Assembly (NCBI GenBank): GCA_030041385.1
Contig: JASHNY010000037.1
Span: forward strand, 1 to 38,699
DNA from: Alphaproteobacteria bacterium
GTDB taxonomy: Bacteria; Pseudomonadota; Alphaproteobacteria; ATCC43930; CGMCC-115725
Reading direction: 5' to 3'
DNA length: 38,699 nucleotides
In this document: positions 23,637 to 32,091 of the stretch, piece by piece
How positions within the stretch are numbered: position 1 is the first letter of the stretch
Layout of the letters: the number at the start of each line of letters is the position of its first letter
Made by a program: the position numbers and the translations under genes
Notes under the pieces: generated by a model
The model's input: only the letters and a program-made list of their open reading frames with translations
Told to the model about the DNA's origin: nothing
Database searches by the model: none

Positions 23637-26189
23637 ATGAGATCGTGGGTTCGGCCTCTCGCAATCGGCGTGCTGCTCGCGGCCGCGATCCCGCTGCGCG
23701 CCGTGCTCGCCGCGGAAAGCGCCGAGCAGGTATTGCTCGACAAGGCCAATTACTGGCGGCTCAAGGACCGTCCGGACCTGGCCATGGAGGCATTGACCAA
23801 GCTGCTGTTTCTCGACCCGAACCAGGTCGAGGGGCTGTACCAGCTTGGCATGCTCGAAGTGCAGCAGGGCAAGATCCCGGATGCCCGCCTCGATCTGGCG
23901 CGGCTGCAAAAGGCCGATCCGACCAGCCCGCACATCGTCGAACTGGAAAACGCGATCCGTGCCGGCAAGATCGGCCCGAACGAGCTGAACCAGGCGCGGC
24001 GGCTGGCGCAAAGCGGGCAATTGACCGAGGCGATCGAGAAATACCAGGAGGCGTTTCGCGGACCGCCGCCGCCCAGCTTCGGAATCGAATACTACCTGAC
24101 CCTTTCCGGCACCCCGGGCGGCTGGGACCAGGCCTTGCAGGGATTGCAGCAACTGGCCCAGTCGGAGCCCAACAACAAGGAGGTCAAGCTCGCCCTGGCG
24201 CAGGTCATGATCAATCGCCAGGATACGCGGCCGGACGGGATCACCGCACTGATCCAGCTCAGCAAGGACCCGGTCGTCGGGGCGGACGCGGTCAAATTGT
24301 GGCGCCAGGCATTGCTGTGGGGGGCGCCGACGCCGCTTTACGCCCAGTACCTCGCGCAATTTCCGCAGGACCAGGAGGTGCGCCAGCGCGCCGCCGACAT
24401 CGCGGCCCAGAGCGGAGGCGCCGGCGCTTCGGCCCAATCGCAGGCCTATGTCGATCTGCAACATGGCAAGCTCGCCGCGGCCGAGAAGCAGTTCGCCGCC
24501 AGCCTGCACAGCAATCCGAACGACGCCCAGGCGCTCGGCGGGCTCGGGCTGGTGCGGCTGCGCCAACAGCGTTTTGCCCAGGCGCGCGACCTGCTCGGGC
24601 GGGCAATGCGAGCCGATCCCGCCGACCGCAAGAACTGGACGGCCGCCTATGACAGCGCCTCGTTCTGGGCCAGCGTGGAAGAGGCCAAGGCGTTGCAGTC
24701 CGCGGGCAAATTGCAGCAGGCGCGGGCGCTGCTGAACCGGCTGCTGGCGCACCCGCGCGGCGATAGCTGGGGCGCCGAAATGGTGCTGGCGAACGTCGAA
24801 TCCCGGCTGCACGACAACACCGCCGCGGAGCAGACCTACAGGCGTGTCCTCAAGGCGCGACCGGGGAATGGCGACGCGCTGGTCGGTCTCGCCAGCGTCC
24901 TGACAGCGCAGGGCAAGACGGCCGAGGCGAAGACGATCATCGATCGCCTGACCCCGGCCGAACGTGCGCGGCTGACCAAGAACAGCGTTGCGCCGGCCGA
25001 ATTGCTGCGCCAGCAAGCCAAGAACGCGGAGGCGAACGGAAACTACGCGCTCGCCGAGCAGAAATTCAAACAGGCGATCGCCGACGATGCGCGCGCTCCG
25101 TGGATTCGCCTCGATTACGCCCGCTTTCTCGCGGGGCAGGGCCGCATCAACGAGGGCTTTGCGGTTGTCGACCCGATGGCCTCGGGCAATACCCCTGACA
25201 GCGTTCTGGTAGCGGCGATGTACGATGTTCAGCAGGACCGCTGGGCCGCTGCGCTGGACAAGGTCGACAGCGTGCCGGTCAACGAGCGTTCGTCCGACCT
25301 GAAGAATTTTCGCGACCGCATCCTGTCGCGGGCGACCGAGGACAGGGCCGAGCAACTGATTGCCGCCGGCAACCGTACCCAGGCGCGCAACATCCTGGTC
25401 GCGCTCTACACCAATCCCGACGTGTTGCCGGACGAGCGGCGCATCGCCGCGTACGATCTGTATCGGCTCGGCTACCAGAACACGGCACTGCAACTGACCA
25501 GGCGAGAAATGGAGCGCGGCGGCGCGGTCGGGGTCAAGGCCGGGATCGACTACGCGAAGCTGCTGGTGACGGATGCGCGCTACAGCGATGCGGAAGCGGT
25601 CGTCGCCAGGCTCGAGGCGAGCCCCGACCTTACCGCCGACGATCGCGACGAATTGCTGTCGGCGAAGGCGATTCTGGTCTCGCGCAATGTCGACAAGCTG
25701 CTGGTCGGCCGTCATTTCGCGGAGGCCTACGATCTGGTGTCGCCGCTGCTGGTGGCGCGGCCAAATGATCCGGTCGTGTTGATGACGGTCGGGCGGATCT
25801 TTGCCGCGGCCGGCCGCGACACTCAGGCGCTCAAGTATTTTGACCAGGCGTACCAGCAAGATCCCGACGATGTCGGGATCATCCGCGGGGTCGTCATGGG
25901 ATCGATCCAGGCGGACGATATCGGCCAGGCGCAGAAATACTTGGACGCCGGCGAGAAGGCGCATCCGAAAAATCCGTGGATGTTCTACCTGCAGGCGCAG
26001 ATCGAGCGCGCGCGCGGCAATAACCGGGCGGCCATGAGCGCGTTGCGCACCGCAGAGTCGCTCGCCAAGGCACAGGGCCTGGTGACCCCGTCGTCGGCGC
26101 AGCCGGAAACGCCGGCGCTCAAGCTGCCGCCCAACCCGTTCCGATCAGACAATACGGTCCCGCCCGCGCTGCGGTCGGCCGGCGTGTGA
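23637..26189 (+). CDS. bcsC: Periplasmic TPR half of a split BcsC (no beta-barrel)
   Basis: An 850-residue exported protein. A signal peptide (RPLAIGVLLAAAIPLRAVLAAE) is followed by tandem TPR helices over almost the whole length, for example AQALGGLGLVRLRQQRFAQARDLLGRAMRADP and VVLMTVGRIFAAAGRDTQALKYFDQAYQQDP. It ends with a short Pro-rich tail (KLPPNPF) and has no outer-membrane barrel, which the C-terminus of normal BcsC (over 1100 residues) would carry. The barrel is encoded by the next gene, whose first 111 residues are a gap-free paralogue of this N-terminus. The protein should form the periplasmic scaffold between BcsB and the exit pore and may bind acetylation or BcsD partners. It starts 55 bases after bcsAB. 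Confidence 0.9.
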   Translation: MRSWVRPLAIGVLLAAAIPLRAVLAAESAEQVLLDKANYWRLKDRPDLAMEALTKLLFLDPNQVEGLYQLGMLEVQQGKIPDARLDLARLQKADPTSPHIVELENAIRAGKIGPNELNQARRLAQSGQLTEAIEKYQEAFRGPPPPSFGIEYYLTLSGTPGGWDQALQGLQQLAQSEPNNKEVKLALAQVMINRQDTRPDGITALIQLSKDPVVGADAVKLWRQALLWGAPTPLYAQYLAQFPQDQEVRQRAADIAAQSGGAGASAQSQAYVDLQHGKLAAAEKQFAASLHSNPNDAQALGGLGLVRLRQQRFAQARDLLGRAMRADPADRKNWTAAYDSASFWASVEEAKALQSAGKLQQARALLNRLLAHPRGDSWGAEMVLANVESRLHDNTAAEQTYRRVLKARPGNGDALVGLASVLTAQGKTAEAKTIIDRLTPAERARLTKNSVAPAELLRQQAKNAEANGNYALAEQKFKQAIADDARAPWIRLDYARFLAGQGRINEGFAVVDPMASGNTPDSVLVAAMYDVQQDRWAAALDKVDSVPVNERSSDLKNFRDRILSRATEDRAEQLIAAGNRTQARNILVALYTNPDVLPDERRIAAYDLYRLGYQNTALQLTRREMERGGAVGVKAGIDYAKLLVTDARYSDAEAVVARLEASPDLTADDRDELLSAKAILVSRNVDKLLVGRHFAEAYDLVSPLLVARPNDPVVLMTVGRIFAAAGRDTQALKYFDQAYQQDPDDVGIIRGVVMGSIQADDIGQAQKYLDAGEKAHPKNPWMFYLQAQIERARGNNRAAMSALRTAESLAKAQGLVTPSSAQPETPALKLPPNPFRSDNTVPPALRSAGV

Positions 26190-26249
26190 CGGGGGACGAT
26201 AAATGCAGAACGGTTCGGCTAGGGGTCCATTGCCCCGGGAGGAGGGACG

Positions 26250-28196
26250 ATGAGGTTATGGGCCCGGCAGCTCGCGCTGGGGTTGCTGCTGACTGCGGCA
26301 ATTCCGGCGACCGCGGTGCAGGCGGCCGACAATGCCGAGCAGACCCTCCTCAACCGAGCTATTTACTGGCGCACGAACCGCCGCCCCGACCTTGCCCGCG
26401 CCTCGCTCGACAAATTGCTGGCGCTCAATCCTGGGCAGGCCGATGCGCTGTATCAATACGGGATCCTGGAGGTGCAGCAGGGTCACCCCACCGAGGCACG
26501 ACGGTACCTGCTGCGCCTGCAGCAGGTTGCGCCAAAAGACCCGAGAATCGTCGGCCTGCGGGCTGCGGTTCGCGGCGGCAATGCCGCAGACGAGCGACGT
26601 GACGCCGGCCAGGGCGCCATCTCTGGCAGCAGCACGCCCCCGGCCGGCGCGGCCCAGGCGGCGGAATCTGCGTCGGCCGGTTCGTCCGCGCCGGTCGCGC
26701 TGGACCCCGGCGCCGGGCTGCCGGCGCCGCTCGAAAGCACGGCCCGCTCGGTCGATAGCGACGACCTGATCGGCAATTCCGCGGCACCGGTCGCGACCGC
26801 GGCAGGTGCTGTCGCCGCGAAAGGCGCGGGCGGCAGCGCCGCGGCGACCAAGGTGCCCGTGACAGTCAGCGGCGGCCAATCGACCACGCAATTGGCGCAG
26901 CTCGAATTGGCCATTCCCGGCCCGGTTGGCGGCTATCAGCCGCCGATCACCGGGGGCCAGGTGCCGGCGCAGGATTCGCTGCAGCTCGATATCGAGCGCA
27001 GCATGGCGCAGATTGAGGCCGAGACCAGCCCGATGCTGGAAGCCGGCGCAATCTATCGATTCCGCGAAGGCCAGAGCGGGCTCAGCGCGCTGAACGAAGT
27101 CGGCGTGCCGATTGTCGGGCGATACTCGCCAGGGCTGCTAGGCAACCTGGAATTGGCGGTAAGCCCGGTCTGGCTGAGCGCGGGCTCGGTGTCGACGGGC
27201 TCGTTGCCGCAATTCGGGGCGAACGAGCTTCTCGCGGCACACAACCTCAGCGGTGTGTCCCCGGGCGATCAGTCGGCGGTCGGCGTGCTGACATCGCTCG
27301 GCTATTCGTTCGGCCCGTTCAGCGGCAGGATCGGCGATTCGGCATGGGGTTTCCCGGTCAACAACATCATCGGCGACATCGCCTACCAGCCGAAATTCCT
27401 CAACAACACGATGAGCGTGCGGATCGAGGGCGAGCGCACTCCGGTGACCGACAGCCTGCTGTCCTATGCCGGCACCAGCGCCTCGCTCGGCGCCGCCAAT
27501 GCGCTGACGCACGGGGCGTTCGGCACCAACGGAACCTGGGGGGGCGTCGTCAACACTGGCATTCGCGCCTCGGTGTTTTACGACGACAATTACATCGGCG
27601 CCTTCGGCGGGTTCGGCGCCTCGTACCTGACCGGCACGAACGTCGCGCAGAACGACGAGTTGCAGGGTTTCATGGGCGCCTATTTCCGGCCGTACCGAAC
27701 GGAAAATTCGGCCCTGCGGGTCGGCGTCAATCTGATCTATTTCGGCTTCGACAAGAACTTGTCGTTTTACAGCTTCGGCCAGGGCGGATATTTCAGCCCG
27801 CAAAACTACGAGGCGATCACGTTCCCGGTCGAATACCAGGGCCGGACCGGGCGGTGGAGCTATCTCGGCTCGGTGGCGCTCGGCGTTCAGCACTTCAATC
27901 AGGAGGACAGCCCGTTCTTCCCCAACAATCCCTACGCCCAGATCGCGCTTGAGGGGTTGGTCGGCGATTCGGCTGCCTTCTATCCCGGGAGCACCACCAC
28001 CGGCATCGCCGCCGATCTGCGAGCCCAGGTCGAATATGCGATCAGCGACAACCTGTCGGTCGGTGCGGCGGGTTCGTTCGACAACGGCCATTCCTACAAC
28101 GAAGGCATCGTTAAGGTGTATCTGCGCAAGACATTTTCCGATCCTCCCCCGGTCATGACGATCCTGCCCGGCACGCCGATGAAAGGGCCGAACTGA
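26250..28196 (+). CDS. bcsC: Outer-membrane barrel half of a split BcsC
   Basis: A 648-residue protein with its own signal peptide (LALGLLLTAAIPATAVQAAD), a short TPR segment to about residue 111, a low-complexity Ala/Ser/Gly/Pro linker to about 220, then the BcsC C-terminal domain. The latter includes YQPPITGG-like sequence, IERSMAQIEAETSPMLEAGAIYRFREGQSGLSAL and a series of alternating strands ending in SYNEGIVKVYLRKTF, as in the cellulose export porin. It should let the glucan cross the outer membrane. By eye roughly 60 of the first 111 residues are identical, without gaps, to the preceding gene product, so a duplicated 5' end gave each half its own export signal. A GGGAGGAGGGACG ribosome site precedes the ATG. 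Confidence 0.92.
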   Translation: MRLWARQLALGLLLTAAIPATAVQAADNAEQTLLNRAIYWRTNRRPDLARASLDKLLALNPGQADALYQYGILEVQQGHPTEARRYLLRLQQVAPKDPRIVGLRAAVRGGNAADERRDAGQGAISGSSTPPAGAAQAAESASAGSSAPVALDPGAGLPAPLESTARSVDSDDLIGNSAAPVATAAGAVAAKGAGGSAAATKVPVTVSGGQSTTQLAQLELAIPGPVGGYQPPITGGQVPAQDSLQLDIERSMAQIEAETSPMLEAGAIYRFREGQSGLSALNEVGVPIVGRYSPGLLGNLELAVSPVWLSAGSVSTGSLPQFGANELLAAHNLSGVSPGDQSAVGVLTSLGYSFGPFSGRIGDSAWGFPVNNIIGDIAYQPKFLNNTMSVRIEGERTPVTDSLLSYAGTSASLGAANALTHGAFGTNGTWGGVVNTGIRASVFYDDNYIGAFGGFGASYLTGTNVAQNDELQGFMGAYFRPYRTENSALRVGVNLIYFGFDKNLSFYSFGQGGYFSPQNYEAITFPVEYQGRTGRWSYLGSVALGVQHFNQEDSPFFPNNPYAQIALEGLVGDSAAFYPGSTTTGIAADLRAQVEYAISDNLSVGAAGSFDNGHSYNEGIVKVYLRKTFSDPPPVMTILPGTPMKGPN

Positions 28197-28309
28197 TATC
28201 GGCACCCGGCGGCTGCGACATTTCTCGCGGCGCACGGTAACGGCAATTTCACCAATTTCGGCCGATAGAGCGGCGTTGCGGCCGTCGCTATCTGCGGGAT
28301 CGGTGCGAT

Positions 28310-28969
28310 ATGAAGCTGGCGCTGGCGGGTTTGATCATATTGATGATCGGAGACAGCCATCTTGCCGGCAAAGACTTTCTGCTCGCCTCGCTGCATCCGG
28401 CCCTCGAGGCCCAGGGTGCGGGCGTCCACACCTATGCGGTTTGCGGCTCAAGCCCGCGCGACTGGGTGGTCCGCTCGACGCTGCCATGCGGCCGGTCGGA
28501 GCGGCAAAACATGGAACCGCCGGTGATCGACCCGACCAAAAAGGCCCAGGTATGGTCGCTCGATGCGCTGATTCAGCGACACGATCCCAACCTGCTGATC
28601 ATCGAACTCGGCGACAACATGGCCGGCTACGGCGTGTTGCCGGAATTGCCGCGCGACTGGATCAACCAGCAGGTCCGCGAATTGCTGTTGCCGGTCGAGG
28701 CGCGCCACCTGCCGTGCATCTGGGTCGGACCGCCGTGGGGGAGCGAAGGCGGGCCGTCGAAAAAGACGTTCGCGCGCGTCAAGGAACTCTCGGACTACCT
28801 TTCGACCATCGTATCGCCGTGCCGCTATATCGATTCGTTGAAATTCTCGCAGCCCGGGCAGTGGCCGACCTATGACGGCGAGCACCTGACCCCCGACAGC
28901 TACAAGCTGTGGGGCGCCGATATCGCCAACGAAGTGGTCAAAATCGCCGCGTCCCTGCCGCGCCATTGA
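28310..28969 (+). CDS. SGNH-fold protein 1 of 4 (WssF-like)
   Basis: A 219-residue SGNH hydrolase-fold protein. The nucleophile motif is GDSH (S16) at the very end of the first hydrophobic strand, N103 lies in ELGDNMAGYG, and the C-terminal Asp-His pair is YDGEHLT (about D189, H192), so all catalytic positions are filled. Four cysteines (45, 60, about 136 and 171) are shared by all four copies. By position between bcsC and the AlgF/MBOAT genes it corresponds to WssF of Pseudomonas, part of cellulose O-acetylation. No signal peptide precedes the first strand and no upstream in-frame start exists. A GAAGCG/CGCTTC hairpin follows the stop. The esterase or transferase role is inferred. Confidence 0.82.
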   Translation: MKLALAGLIILMIGDSHLAGKDFLLASLHPALEAQGAGVHTYAVCGSSPRDWVVRSTLPCGRSERQNMEPPVIDPTKKAQVWSLDALIQRHDPNLLIIELGDNMAGYGVLPELPRDWINQQVRELLLPVEARHLPCIWVGPPWGSEGGPSKKTFARVKELSDYLSTIVSPCRYIDSLKFSQPGQWPTYDGEHLTPDSYKLWGADIANEVVKIAASLPRH

Positions 28970-28974
28970 ACCAG

Positions 28975-29000
28975 AAGCGGCGGCGCTTCCAAGCATCTGG
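28975..29000 (+). terminator. Hairpin after SGNH gene 1
   Basis: GAAGCG and CGCTTC pair around a GCGG loop a few bases after the stop. It has no T run and may only stabilise or attenuate the transcript. Confidence 0.25.
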
Positions 29001-29078
29001 CCGAGCCATTGCCCTTCGCGCAACCGGGCGGCTAAGGTCAAACAAGAACAATTATACTAAAACGTTGGGAACTTGCCG

Positions 29079-29843
29079 ATGAATGCGGCGCTGGCTGGGT
29101 TGGTCATATTGCTTATTGGCGACAGTCATATCGCGGCAACCGGGTTTTTCAACAACACCCTGCACGACGGATTGGTCGCCGCGGGCGCCGCCGTGCATTC
29201 CTTCGGCGTGTGCAATTCGGCGCCGAGCGACTGGATTCGCCCGACCCCGCTCGTCTGCGGCCGCGGCGAGCGCCACGGTCGCGACCCGGCCGTGATCGAA
29301 AACGGGCCGACCTTGCGCGGCTGGTCATTGCCGATGTTGATCGCCCAGTACAATCCGAACCTCGTGGCGATCGAGCTCGGCGACAACATGGCCGGCTACA
29401 GGGAAACCACGTCCCTGCCGCGCGCCGAGATTGCCGCCCAGGTACGCCAGCTCCTGCACCCGGTCGAGGCGCGCAATCTGCCCTGCGTCTGGATCGGGCC
29501 GCCATGGGGCACCGATGGCGGGTTGTGGCAGAAAACCGATACGCGGGTACGCCAGCTGTCGGACTATTTGTCGCAGATCGTCAGCCCCTGTCACTATATC
29601 GATTCGCTGAGATTTTCGGCGCCGGGACAGTGGCATACGATAGACGGCGTGCACCTGACCGCGACGGCGACCCGCTTGTGGGATAACGATCTCGTAAGCT
29701 CTATCGTGCAGTTTGCCGGCGGATTGCCGCGACAATCGCAACGGCCGCGTCCCTCCGACGGGATCGCCAATCCTGTGCGCCAGCGGCATCGGGGCGCGCC
29801 GTCAAACAACGACGCCGGCAACAGCGGAGACAACGGGTCATGA
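29079..29843 (+). CDS. SGNH-fold protein 2 of 4, with C-terminal tail
   Basis: A 254-residue paralogue of the preceding protein. GDSH, N103 (ELGDNMAGY) and the terminal IDGVHLT motif are all present, as are the four shared cysteines. Unlike the other copies it has about 35 extra C-terminal residues, rich in Arg, Pro, Ser, Asn and Gly and probably disordered. The ATG at 29079 is preferred to a TTG six bases earlier; GGGA lies upstream. Its stop overlaps the start of copy 3 (ATGA), so those two are translationally coupled. The 109-base gap before it includes an AT-rich pocket with TATACT at 29053-29058, possibly an internal promoter. Confidence 0.8.
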   Translation: MNAALAGLVILLIGDSHIAATGFFNNTLHDGLVAAGAAVHSFGVCNSAPSDWIRPTPLVCGRGERHGRDPAVIENGPTLRGWSLPMLIAQYNPNLVAIELGDNMAGYRETTSLPRAEIAAQVRQLLHPVEARNLPCVWIGPPWGTDGGLWQKTDTRVRQLSDYLSQIVSPCHYIDSLRFSAPGQWHTIDGVHLTATATRLWDNDLVSSIVQFAGGLPRQSQRPRPSDGIANPVRQRHRGAPSNNDAGNSGDNGS

Positions 29844-30496
29844 GCTTGGCACTGGCGGGGCTGGTCATCCTCGCGATCGGCGACAGCCACATGGCGGGTC
29901 GCAATTACCTGCTGACCAACCTGCACGACCAGCTGGAAGCGCAGGGGGCGCAGGTGAATTCCTATGGCATGTGCGGTGCCAGCGCCGGCGATTGGCTGTA
30001 TCCGACGACGGTTTCCTGCGGGCGCGGCGAACACCACGACAATCAGATGCCGGTGACCGACCGCAACAAGATCGAGAAGACCTGGAACATCAATCAGCTG
30101 ATTCAGCAGAACCATCCCAACCTGGTGGTCATAGAGCTGGCCGACACGATGGCCTCTTATGGCACCAACCCGTTTCCGCGGGCGTGGATCTACGATCAGG
30201 TCAGGGCGCTGGTCGGGCGGATTCAGGCCGATCACATCTCGTGCGTGTGGGTCGGACCGATCTGGGGGAACCCGGGTCCGCCCTATTACAAGACCGTGTC
30301 GCGGGTGACCGAAATGGCGCAGTTCCTGTCGCAGAACGTGGCGCCGTGCCGCTTTATCGATTCGACCACCTTCGCCAAGCCCGGCGAATGGCCGACGACC
30401 GATGGCCAGCATCTGACGCCCAGCGGCTATCACCTGTGGGGGCAGGACATCACCAACGCGATCGTGCGGCTGAAAAGCGAGAACGCGATCAATTGA
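29840..30496 (+). CDS. SGNH-fold protein 3 of 4, block III Asn replaced by Thr
   Basis: A 218-residue paralogue with GDSH and TDGQHLT intact and the four shared cysteines. The block III position is T103 (ELADTMASYG), where copies 1 and 2 have Asn, an oxyanion-hole residue in typical SGNH enzymes. It may retain reduced or altered activity, bind acetylated glucan without turnover, or partner an active copy. Translation is coupled to copy 2 through a 4-base overlap. A CGCCGCC/GGCGGCG hairpin lies just past the stop. Confidence 0.8.
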   Translation: MSLALAGLVILAIGDSHMAGRNYLLTNLHDQLEAQGAQVNSYGMCGASAGDWLYPTTVSCGRGEHHDNQMPVTDRNKIEKTWNINQLIQQNHPNLVVIELADTMASYGTNPFPRAWIYDQVRALVGRIQADHISCVWVGPIWGNPGPPYYKTVSRVTEMAQFLSQNVAPCRFIDSTTFAKPGEWPTTDGQHLTPSGYHLWGQDITNAIVRLKSENAIN

Positions 30497-30501
30497 CCGG
30501 G

Positions 30502-30521
30502 CGCCGCCATTGCCGGCGGCG
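30502..30521 (+). terminator. Strong hairpin between SGNH genes 3 and 4
   Basis: CGCCGCC (30502-30508) pairs with GGCGGCG (30515-30521) around a 6-base loop in a 128-base gap. A short CGTTAACG palindrome follows rather than a T run. It may attenuate or stabilise the polycistronic mRNA. Confidence 0.35.
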
Positions 30522-30624
30522 TCGTTAACGCCGGATTAGAGTTGCCGGGCTAGTTTTCGCGGATTGGCGCATCCGGCAGCGCATCACCGGCGGGGAAACA
30601 GAGCTTGCAGGGGATCGATCCACA

Positions 30625-31284
30625 ATGAGTGCGTTGCTGGCCGGTTTGATGATCCTGATGATCGGCGACAGCCATATGGTGTCGAGCGGTTATCTGATTA
30701 CAACGTTGCACAACGATCTGACCGAAGAGGGGGCGACGGTCGACACCTACGGCATGTGCGGTGCCAATGCCGGCGACTGGGTTTACAAGACCACGGTTTC
30801 CTGCGGCGAGGCGGAACGCCACGGCAAGAAGCCGCCGGTCATCAATCGCCAGCCGCGCGCGATAGGGTGGACCTTCGATTCGCTGGTCGCCGCCAACCAC
30901 CCCAACCTCGTCGTCGTCGAGATGGGCGACACGATGGCCGGTTACGGCCAGCACGATTTTCCGCGCGCCTGGATCTACGAACAGGTGCGCACGCTGACCC
31001 AGCGCATCCAGGCGCATCACCTGCAGTGCGTCTGGGTCGGGCCGCCCTGGGGCAGCGAGGGGTCGTCGTATCACAAGACCTTCGCCCGGGTCCGCGAGAT
31101 GTCCGACTTCCTGGCGAAGTCGGTGTCGCCGTGCCTGTTCATCGATTCGACACAGTTCTCCTCGCCGGGCGCCTGGCCGACGATCGACGGCCAGCACCTG
31201 ACGGCCAGCGGTTATCGCATGTGGGGCAAGGACATCGCCGATGCGATCGACCGCCTGGCCAGCCAGGGGGCGATCAAGAAATGA
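30625..31284 (+). CDS. SGNH-fold protein 4 of 4, block III Asn replaced by Thr
   Basis: A 219-residue paralogue, closest by eye to copy 3: both have CGA(S/N)AGDW, TVSCG, the FPRAWIY segment and DTMA. GDSH, IDGQHLT and the four shared cysteines are present, and residue 103 is Thr (EMGDTMAGYG). The stop overlaps the start of the AlgF-like gene (ATGA), coupling the SGNH set to the acetylation module downstream. Function as a cellulose O-acetylation component is inferred from context. Confidence 0.8.
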   Translation: MSALLAGLMILMIGDSHMVSSGYLITTLHNDLTEEGATVDTYGMCGANAGDWVYKTTVSCGEAERHGKKPPVINRQPRAIGWTFDSLVAANHPNLVVVEMGDTMAGYGQHDFPRAWIYEQVRTLTQRIQAHHLQCVWVGPPWGSEGSSYHKTFARVREMSDFLAKSVSPCLFIDSTQFSSPGAWPTIDGQHLTASGYRMWGKDIADAIDRLASQGAIKK

Positions 31285-32009
31285 GCCGCTGGAAAAACCG
31301 AATCGCGATGCCGTCTCTGCCGCGCCTTGCCGCCATGCTGGGGCTTTGCGCCGGCCTCGGCCTTGCCGCCGCTCCCGGCGCCGGCGCTGCGGGAGGGCGA
31401 CTCTACCCGAGTGGGCCGCCGCACGGCGTGGCCTATCTGCGTTTTGCCAACCTGACGATGCATCAGGCGAAAGTCGCCTCGGCGGCGGCGGAATTGACCC
31501 TGCCGACCGACGACCCGCACCGCGCGGGGCAATACGATCCGGTCACTCCCGGCAGCGAATTGGCCGGTTCGGTCGTGCTCGACGGCAAGAGCAAGCCGAT
31601 CGACCTGAAGCTGACCCCGAACGAGTTCATGACCATCGTCATTACCGCCGGCACGGATGGCGGTCCGGCCATCACGCCGCTGCACGAGACGCCGACCGAC
31701 TTCAACGCGCAGAAATCCTCGATCGTTCTCTACAATCTCGATCAAGGCTGCAAGGCCGCGAAGCTGGTCGCGGGGCCGCAGAATGTTGCGGTGATTTCCG
31801 GGGTTGCCCCGGACGCTTTGGGGCGGCGGTTGGTGAACCCGGTCAATGTCTCGCTGGCGGTTGCCTGCGGCGACGCGGCGCCGGCGGTTCCGGTCAAGCT
31901 CGGGCAGATGGCCGCCGGCGAGCGGTACAGCGTCTTTCTCTTCAACCGTTCGGGCGCCGGGCGACAGGCCCTGGCCGTCCGCGACGAAATGGCGCCGTTC
32001 CGGCCCTAG
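31281..32009 (+). CDS. AlgF-like secreted protein (WssG position)
   Basis: A 242-residue exported protein. A signal peptide (AAMLGLCAGLGLAAAPGAGAAG) is followed at once by GRLYPSGPPHGVAYLRFAN, which resembles the start of mature AlgF, the alginate O-acetylation adaptor. The rest looks like two beta-rich domains, with a Cys near the middle and another in SLAVACGD. It contains no catalytic motif. In wss and alg operons such a protein lies beside the MBOAT gene and is thought to carry or relay acetyl groups between membrane and periplasmic enzymes. The ATG overlaps the SGNH 4 stop. The frame upstream of 31281 is a shadow of SGNH 4. Confidence 0.72.
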   Translation: MSRWKNRIAMPSLPRLAAMLGLCAGLGLAAAPGAGAAGGRLYPSGPPHGVAYLRFANLTMHQAKVASAAAELTLPTDDPHRAGQYDPVTPGSELAGSVVLDGKSKPIDLKLTPNEFMTIVITAGTDGGPAITPLHETPTDFNAQKSSIVLYNLDQGCKAAKLVAGPQNVAVISGVAPDALGRRLVNPVNVSLAVACGDAAPAVPVKLGQMAAGERYSVFLFNRSGAGRQALAVRDEMAPFRP

Positions 32010-32091
32010 CGGCGCCGGTCCGTCACGGCTTGCGCCACCCACACCGCCCGCCGATGCGTTCTAGCCCTTACGAGCCCGAAGGCAGCGTTCC

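Noticed and set aside
20447-23749. 1100-codon open frame on the minus strand opposite bcsAB
   Set aside because: It mirrors the BcsB coding region, is dominated by Arg, Gln, Asp, Gly and His with no domain, and arises from GC-rich third positions.
23508-25964. 818-codon minus-strand frame opposite the TPR gene
   Set aside because: Antisense shadow; the plus strand encodes a clear signal peptide and TPR repeats.
30564-31280. Upstream part of the long frame ending at 32009
   Set aside because: It is a shadow of SGNH copy 4 up to the ATG at 31281, where the signal peptide of the AlgF-like protein begins.
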